Source of the DNA: Paracoccaceae bacterium
Lineage (GTDB): Bacteria > Pseudomonadota > Alphaproteobacteria > Rhodobacterales > Rhodobacteraceae
Assembly: GCA_028284705.1 (NCBI GenBank)
Contig: JANQRE010000004.1
Coordinates: 372,001-436,000, forward strand
Reading direction: 5' to 3'
DNA length: 64,000 bases
Below the pieces are notes generated by a model that was not told the DNA's origin, ran no database searches, and was given only the letters and a program-made list of their open reading frames with translations. Each line of letters opens with the position of its first letter. Within the stretch, counting starts at the first letter, position 1. Of the stretch, positions 60,382 through 64,000 are shown in pieces. The position numbers were made by a program, and so were the translations under genes.

Positions 60382-60812
60382 TGGAACAACGTGTCAGTCT
60401 GATCACTCTGGGCGTCGCGGATATGGATCGCGCGGCGGCATTCTATGAGGCGCTCGGGTGGCAACGCACCGAAAGCCCCGATGGCGTGATCGCTTTTGAT
60501 CTGATCGGACAGACGCTTGGGCTGTATCCCAAAGCGGCATTGGCGGAGGAATTGGGCATCCCCGAGGCCGATATCGGCGGGTTTTCGGGCCTCACACTGG
60601 CCCACAACGTGCGCGCGAAAGAGGAGGTCGCGCCGGTGCTGGCCGCCGCAGAGGCGGCAGGTGGGCGGATCGTCAAACCGGCGCAGGACGTGTTCTGGGG
60701 CGGGCATCACGGCTATGTCGCCGATCCGGATGGGCATATCTGGGAAGTCGCCCACAATCCGTTCTCGACCTTGCGCGAAGATGGCGCATTTCGCTGGAAC
60801 GGCTACGGCTGA
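60381..60812 (+). CDS. VOC (glyoxalase/bleomycin-resistance-like) protein
   Basis: The 143-residue protein has two paired beta-alpha-beta-beta-beta units, beginning VSLITLGVADMDRAAAFYEALGW and ending GYVADPDGHIWEVAHNPF, with the metal-type Glu in the last strand. Family members include glyoxalases, dioxygenases and drug-binding proteins; its reaction is unknown. ATG 60381 overlaps the previous stop as TGATG, and its own stop overlaps the next ATG the same way. Confidence 0.82.
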   Translation: MEQRVSLITLGVADMDRAAAFYEALGWQRTESPDGVIAFDLIGQTLGLYPKAALAEELGIPEADIGGFSGLTLAHNVRAKEEVAPVLAAAEAAGGRIVKPAQDVFWGGHHGYVADPDGHIWEVAHNPFSTLREDGAFRWNGYG

Positions 60813-61453
60813 TGCGCAAACCGGGGTCCATGTGGAGCCTTGAAACGCTCGGTCGCGTGCGCCTGTCGAAACATTTCTGGATGCGGGAGTTTCTCTACTC
60901 CGAGATCGGTAATTTCCACGAACATCAGAACCTGCCGGACAACCCCGATCTGGCCATCGAGGTGGGACGGGCGTTTTGCACCGAACTCCTTGATCCCTTG
61001 GAAGAAACCTTCGGGAGGGTGTTCGTGCGCTCTGGCTACAGGTCGCCGTCTCTCAACACCTTTGGCAATGAAAACAAGCTAAACTGCGCGCGGAACGACT
61101 ACCCCGGCGAGTGCCATATCTGGGATCGCGGAGAGGGCGAGAACCGTATCGGCGGCGCATCCATCGTGATCCCGTGGTTTGCGGACCAATACGCCCAAGG
61201 CCGCGATTGGCGCGATCTAGCCTATTGGATCCACGATCACATTCCCTATTCGGAGCAGTGGTATTTCCCCAAACTCTGCGCCTTCAACCTGACCTGGGAG
61301 CCCACGCCTCGGCGCACGATCTCCAGCTATATCGCGCCGCGCGGCAAGCTCTTGGCGGCGGGGGCGGAGCCGGAAGAGAGCCTTGATCAGCGGAAATCGC
61401 GCTATGCCGACTTTCCGCCCTTTCGGGGGATCGAATATCCAGCTATCCCTTGA
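60812..61453 (+). CDS. Peptidase M15-like (D,D-peptidase fold) protein
   Basis: The 213-residue protein contains VRSGYRSPSLNTFGN, typical of the M15/Hedgehog-like D,D-carboxypeptidase fold. The region that normally reads SxHxxGxAxD appears as GECHIWDRGEGENRIGGASIVIP: one His is kept but the second metal Asp is not obvious. The C-terminal part (SEQWYFPKLCAFNLTWEP) is Trp-rich. No signal peptide is present, so a cytoplasmic or non-classical role, perhaps not peptidase activity, is possible. It overlaps the VOC stop by one base. Confidence 0.6.
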   Translation: MRKPGSMWSLETLGRVRLSKHFWMREFLYSEIGNFHEHQNLPDNPDLAIEVGRAFCTELLDPLEETFGRVFVRSGYRSPSLNTFGNENKLNCARNDYPGECHIWDRGEGENRIGGASIVIPWFADQYAQGRDWRDLAYWIHDHIPYSEQWYFPKLCAFNLTWEPTPRRTISSYIAPRGKLLAAGAEPEESLDQRKSRYADFPPFRGIEYPAIP

Positions 61454-61474
61454 GGTAGGAAAGAGGGAATACGT

Positions 61475-62236
61475 ATGCAGCTGCCGAAATCACCCAGTTT
61501 TCGACTGGATGGGAAACGTGCCTTTGTGCCGGGCGGGTCACGCGGTATCGGTCTGGGCTGTGTAGTCGCTTTGGCCGAAGCGGGCGCGGAGGTCGTGATC
61601 GCCGCCCGCAGTTTGGGGCAGGTCGACGAGGCTGTCGCTGCGATGAAAGAAGCCGGGTTTGCGGCGAGCGGGTTGAGCCTGGATGTCACCGATATGGGCG
61701 CGGTCAAAGCGGCGCTCGCGGATCATGGGCCGTTTCACATCGTCTGCAATTCCGCCGGGCTGGCGCGACATTCCAAAGCCGCCGACACCACGGAAGAAGA
61801 TTTCGACGCGGTGATGGGCATAAATGTCAAAGCGGCGTATTTCCTCGCACAACAGGCGGCTCTGCAAATGGCGGAGATTGGTGGCGGATCGATCATCCAG
61901 ATCTCCAGCCAGATGGGCCATGTGGGCGGGCTCGACCGCGCCGTCTATTGCGGCACAAAACACGCCATCGAAGGGATCAACAAAGCCATGGCGATTGAGT
62001 TCGGGCCGAAAAACGTGCGGCTGAACTCTGTCTGCCCGACTTTCATCAAAACACCGCTCACGGAGGCGACATTTGCCGATCCGGAGAAGCGGAAGTGGAT
62101 TGACGAGAACATAAAGCTGCCCCGCATCGGCGAGGTCGAGGATATCATGGGGGCCGTGCTCTATCTGGCGAGCGATGCCAGTGCGATGGTCACCGGCACC
62201 TCGATCCTGGTCGATGGCGGATGGACAGCAAGCTGA
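61475..62236 (+). CDS. Short-chain dehydrogenase/reductase
   Basis: The 253-residue SDR has the NAD(P) motif PGGSRGIGLG (Pro replacing the usual Thr), a CNSAG stretch, catalytic Ser and Tyr-Lys in QISSQMGHVG and YCGTKHAIEG, and ends TGTSILVDGGW. Substrate unknown. It starts 21 bases after the M15-like gene and ends ten bases before the MetE-like gene, in the same operon. Confidence 0.88.
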   Translation: MQLPKSPSFRLDGKRAFVPGGSRGIGLGCVVALAEAGAEVVIAARSLGQVDEAVAAMKEAGFAASGLSLDVTDMGAVKAALADHGPFHIVCNSAGLARHSKAADTTEEDFDAVMGINVKAAYFLAQQAALQMAEIGGGSIIQISSQMGHVGGLDRAVYCGTKHAIEGINKAMAIEFGPKNVRLNSVCPTFIKTPLTEATFADPEKRKWIDENIKLPRIGEVEDIMGAVLYLASDASAMVTGTSILVDGGWTAS

Positions 62237-62246
62237 GGGGGACCAA

Positions 62247-63371
62247 ATGAGAACGACACATGTGGGCAGCCTGCCGCGGACGCAGGAGGTCGTGGATATG
62301 ATCTTCGCGCGCGAGCACGAAAAGCCGTTCGATCAGGGCGAATTCGACCGTGTTATGACGGAGGCCTGCGCTGAAACGGTGCGCAAACAGGCCGAGGCTG
62401 GCGTGGATGTGGTGAGCGATGGCGAGACCTCGAAAATCTCCTACGCCACTTACGTGAAGGATCGCTACACGGGGTTCTCGGGCGACAGTCCGCGCAATGC
62501 GCCCGCCGATCTGAAAATGTTCCCGAGCTTCCTGAAACGCCTCGCCGATGATGGCGGTACGCCGCAATATGCGCGGCCCATGTGCACTGGTGAAGTGACC
62601 TCCAAAGGGCAGGGCGAGTTGCAGAAAGATATCGACAACCTGAAGGCTGGCATGGCCGCGCATGGCGTGTCAGAGGGCTTCATGAATGCCGCGAGCCCAG
62701 GTGTTATCTCGCTGTTTTTGCAGAATGATTTTTACCCAAGCCGTGAGAAATACCTCGAAGCGCTGGCCGATGCGATGCGCGAGGAATATCGCACGATTGT
62801 TGACGCGGGGCTCTATCTGCAGCTTGATTGCCCTGATCTCGCGCTGTCCCGGCATATGCTCTTCAATGACCTTTCGGATGAGGAATTCCTGAAGATCGCC
62901 AGCACCCATGTGGAGGCGCTGAACCATGCGCTGGAGGGGATCGATCCGTCCCGCGTGCGGGTGCATATCTGTTGGGGCAATTACGAGGGCCCGCATGTCT
63001 GCGACATCGATATGGGCAAGGTGTTCCCGACGCTGATGGCGGTGAATGCGAGCTATATCCTGTTTGAGACGTCAAATCCGCGCCATGCCCATGAATGGAC
63101 GGTGTTCCGCGACCGTGTCTCAGAGATTCCCGACGACAAAATCCTGGTGCCGGGCGTGGTGGATACGACGACGAATTTCGTTGAGCACCCGGAAGTGGTG
63201 GCGCAAAGGCTCGAGCGCTTTACCTCCTTCATGGGCGCGGACCGCGTGGTGGCGGGCTCCGATTGCGGGTTTGGAACCTTCGCAGGCTTTGGTGCTGTGG
63301 ACCCAGACATCGCCTATGCCAAGCTCGGATCACTGGTCGAAGGCACCCGTCTGGCGGAGGCGCGCCTCTGA
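62247..63371 (+). CDS. Cobalamin-independent methionine-synthase-like zinc alkyltransferase
   Basis: The 374-residue protein matches the C-terminal catalytic half of MetE. Zinc ligands are visible as His240 and Cys242 (VHICWGN), Glu274 (ILFETSN) and Cys340 (GSDCGFGTF). The N-terminus RTTHVGSLPRTQEVVD is typical. Free-standing members include epoxyalkane:coenzyme M transferases and methylthiol-linked methyltransferases, so it may transfer an alkyl group to a thiol other than homocysteine. ATG 62247 is chosen; it overlaps nothing upstream. The stop overlaps the next ATG (TGATG). Confidence 0.85.
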   Translation: MRTTHVGSLPRTQEVVDMIFAREHEKPFDQGEFDRVMTEACAETVRKQAEAGVDVVSDGETSKISYATYVKDRYTGFSGDSPRNAPADLKMFPSFLKRLADDGGTPQYARPMCTGEVTSKGQGELQKDIDNLKAGMAAHGVSEGFMNAASPGVISLFLQNDFYPSREKYLEALADAMREEYRTIVDAGLYLQLDCPDLALSRHMLFNDLSDEEFLKIASTHVEALNHALEGIDPSRVRVHICWGNYEGPHVCDIDMGKVFPTLMAVNASYILFETSNPRHAHEWTVFRDRVSEIPDDKILVPGVVDTTTNFVEHPEVVAQRLERFTSFMGADRVVAGSDCGFGTFAGFGAVDPDIAYAKLGSLVEGTRLAEARL

Positions 63372-64000
63372 TGGAGCCCTTGGTCCTGCTTCCGGGCATG
63401 ATGTGTGACGGGCGGCTTTTTGGCCCGCAAATCAAGCATTTCGGGCGGACGCGGGCCATCCATCTCCCACCTTTGACGCGCCACGACACAGTGGAGGCCT
63501 TGGCGCGCGAGGTGCTGAAATTCGCCCCCGATCATTTTGCGTTGGCCGGTCTTTCTATGGGCGGCATCGTCGCGATGGAGGTGATAAGGCAAGCGCCGGA
63601 GCGGGTGTCGCGGCTGGCGCTGATGGACACCAACGCGCTGGCGGAGACGCCGCAAGTCGCGGCAAATCGGGAACCTCAGATCGTCAAGGTGATGGCGGGA
63701 TTGCTGCCGGAAGTGATGCGCGACGAGATGAAGCCGAACTACTTGGCCCCCGGTCCGGGGCGCGAGGCGGTGCTCGATCTGGTGCTGGAGATGGCCATCG
63801 ATCTGGGCGAGGGCGCCTTTGTGCGCCAATCCAGGGCGTTGCAAAAACGCCCCGATCAGCAGGCCACCTTGCGTCGCATCCTGGTGCCAACGCTGATCCT
63901 TTGCGGCGCGGAGGACACGCTCTGTCCCATCGAACGCCATGAATTCATGGCAGAAATGGTGCCCCATGCGGTGTTGCGCGTGATTGCCGATGCCGGGCAT
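63371..64000 (+). CDS. Alpha/beta hydrolase, 3' end outside the window
   Basis: The frame is open to the right edge (210 codons). It begins MEPLVLLPGMMCDGRLFGPQ and has the nucleophile Ser62 in GLSMGG, a likely Asp in CGAEDTLCP and a DAGH catalytic His region at the very edge, so only the last few tens of residues are missing. It starts as TGATG on the MetE-like stop. It is the third hydrolase in this operon; substrate unknown. Confidence 0.8.
   Translation, partial: MEPLVLLPGMMCDGRLFGPQIKHFGRTRAIHLPPLTRHDTVEALAREVLKFAPDHFALAGLSMGGIVAMEVIRQAPERVSRLALMDTNALAETPQVAANREPQIVKVMAGLLPEVMRDEMKPNYLAPGPGREAVLDLVLEMAIDLGEGAFVRQSRALQKRPDQQATLRRILVPTLILCGAEDTLCPIERHEFMAEMVPHAVLRVIADAGH

Noticed and set aside
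1-64000. CRISPR arrays, rRNA or tRNA genes, insertion sequences, prophage
   Set aside because: No regularly spaced repeats, no tRNA cloverleaf or rRNA-like sequence and no transposase or integrase motifs were recognised by eye. Short RNAs could be missed.

Overview
The window is GC-rich chromosomal DNA from an alphaproteobacterium, most likely a marine member of the Rhodobacterales (Roseobacter group). The evidence is the gene content read together: heterotetrameric sarcosine oxidase, a SitABCD manganese/iron transporter beside a Fur-type palindrome, a cyanide-insensitive type cytochrome bd oxidase, ScsB/ScsC thiol-redox proteins, an OpgC/OpgG/OpgH periplasmic glucan operon, membrane-bound urate oxidase PuuD, and Hint-domain and DUF1289 proteins. 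No rRNA, tRNA, CRISPR array, prophage, transposase or integrase gene was seen. Coding density is very high: no gene-free stretch exceeds about 240 bases, and many neighbouring genes overlap by 1, 4 or 8-15 bases.

Layout. 1-2935 (minus): a histidinol-dehydrogenase-family enzyme followed by two paralogous double-domain SnoaL-like proteins, one cut by the window edge, under a perfect 14-bp palindrome. 3057-3500: small membrane protein. 3670-7802: cytochrome c maturation genes ccmF-ccmG-ccmH-ccmI. 8030-10975: divergent scsB/scsC, which probably supply periplasmic reductant and disulfide chemistry. 11011-13422: cydB/cydA (CIO type). 13550-15069: GAPDH-like enzyme and a sugar O-acetyltransferase. 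15206-16567: phosphomannomutase/phosphoglucomutase. 16662-22476: purine ring catabolism (nucleobase permease, allA, allE, fused puuE-uraD; divergent uraH, puuD), leading from urate to glyoxylate and urea except for the allantoate step. 22436-25864: sitABCD. 25950-30405: a periplasmic JAMM-like DUF4329 protein, a formylglycine-generating enzyme, then 2-keto-3-deoxygluconate metabolism (kdgK, a zinc alcohol dehydrogenase, kduD-like). 30412-34459: dusA, a PhyH-like dioxygenase, and the operon ruvX-DUF1289-TPR sulfotransferase.

34650-40778: the sarcosine oxidase operon soxB-D-A-G, interrupted directly after soxB by a lower-GC orphan membrane-protein gene and also carrying a 64-residue membrane protein. 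40849-41608: superoxide dismutase, followed by a second diverged copy of its last ten codons and two strong hairpins. 41698-45325: DUF302 protein, a ThDP-dependent lyase with a class III CoA transferase, and a CHMI-like tautomerase. 45565-51691: a TTC38-like TPR protein and opgC-opgG-opgH. 51695-53137: two tiny paralogous secreted proteins, a cold shock protein and an ArsC-like thiol protein. 53134-57295: Hint-domain protein, thrS and two small conserved proteins. 57341-58529: a self-controlled ArsR-AHSA1 fusion regulator with a MAPEG protein. 58652-64000: a tightly packed plus-strand operon of three alpha/beta hydrolases, a glyoxalase-like protein, an M15-like protein, an SDR and a MetE-type zinc alkyltransferase; it runs off the right edge.

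Most genes are ordinary for the group. The least explained parts are the HisD/SnoaL module, the insertion inside the sox operon, the duplicated superoxide dismutase tail, the intergenic repeat that appears to supply an upstream start codon to ruvX, the twin mini-proteins near 52 kb, and the unassigned operon at the right end. No sequence search or computation was available, so all family assignments come from reading motifs and neighbourhoods.
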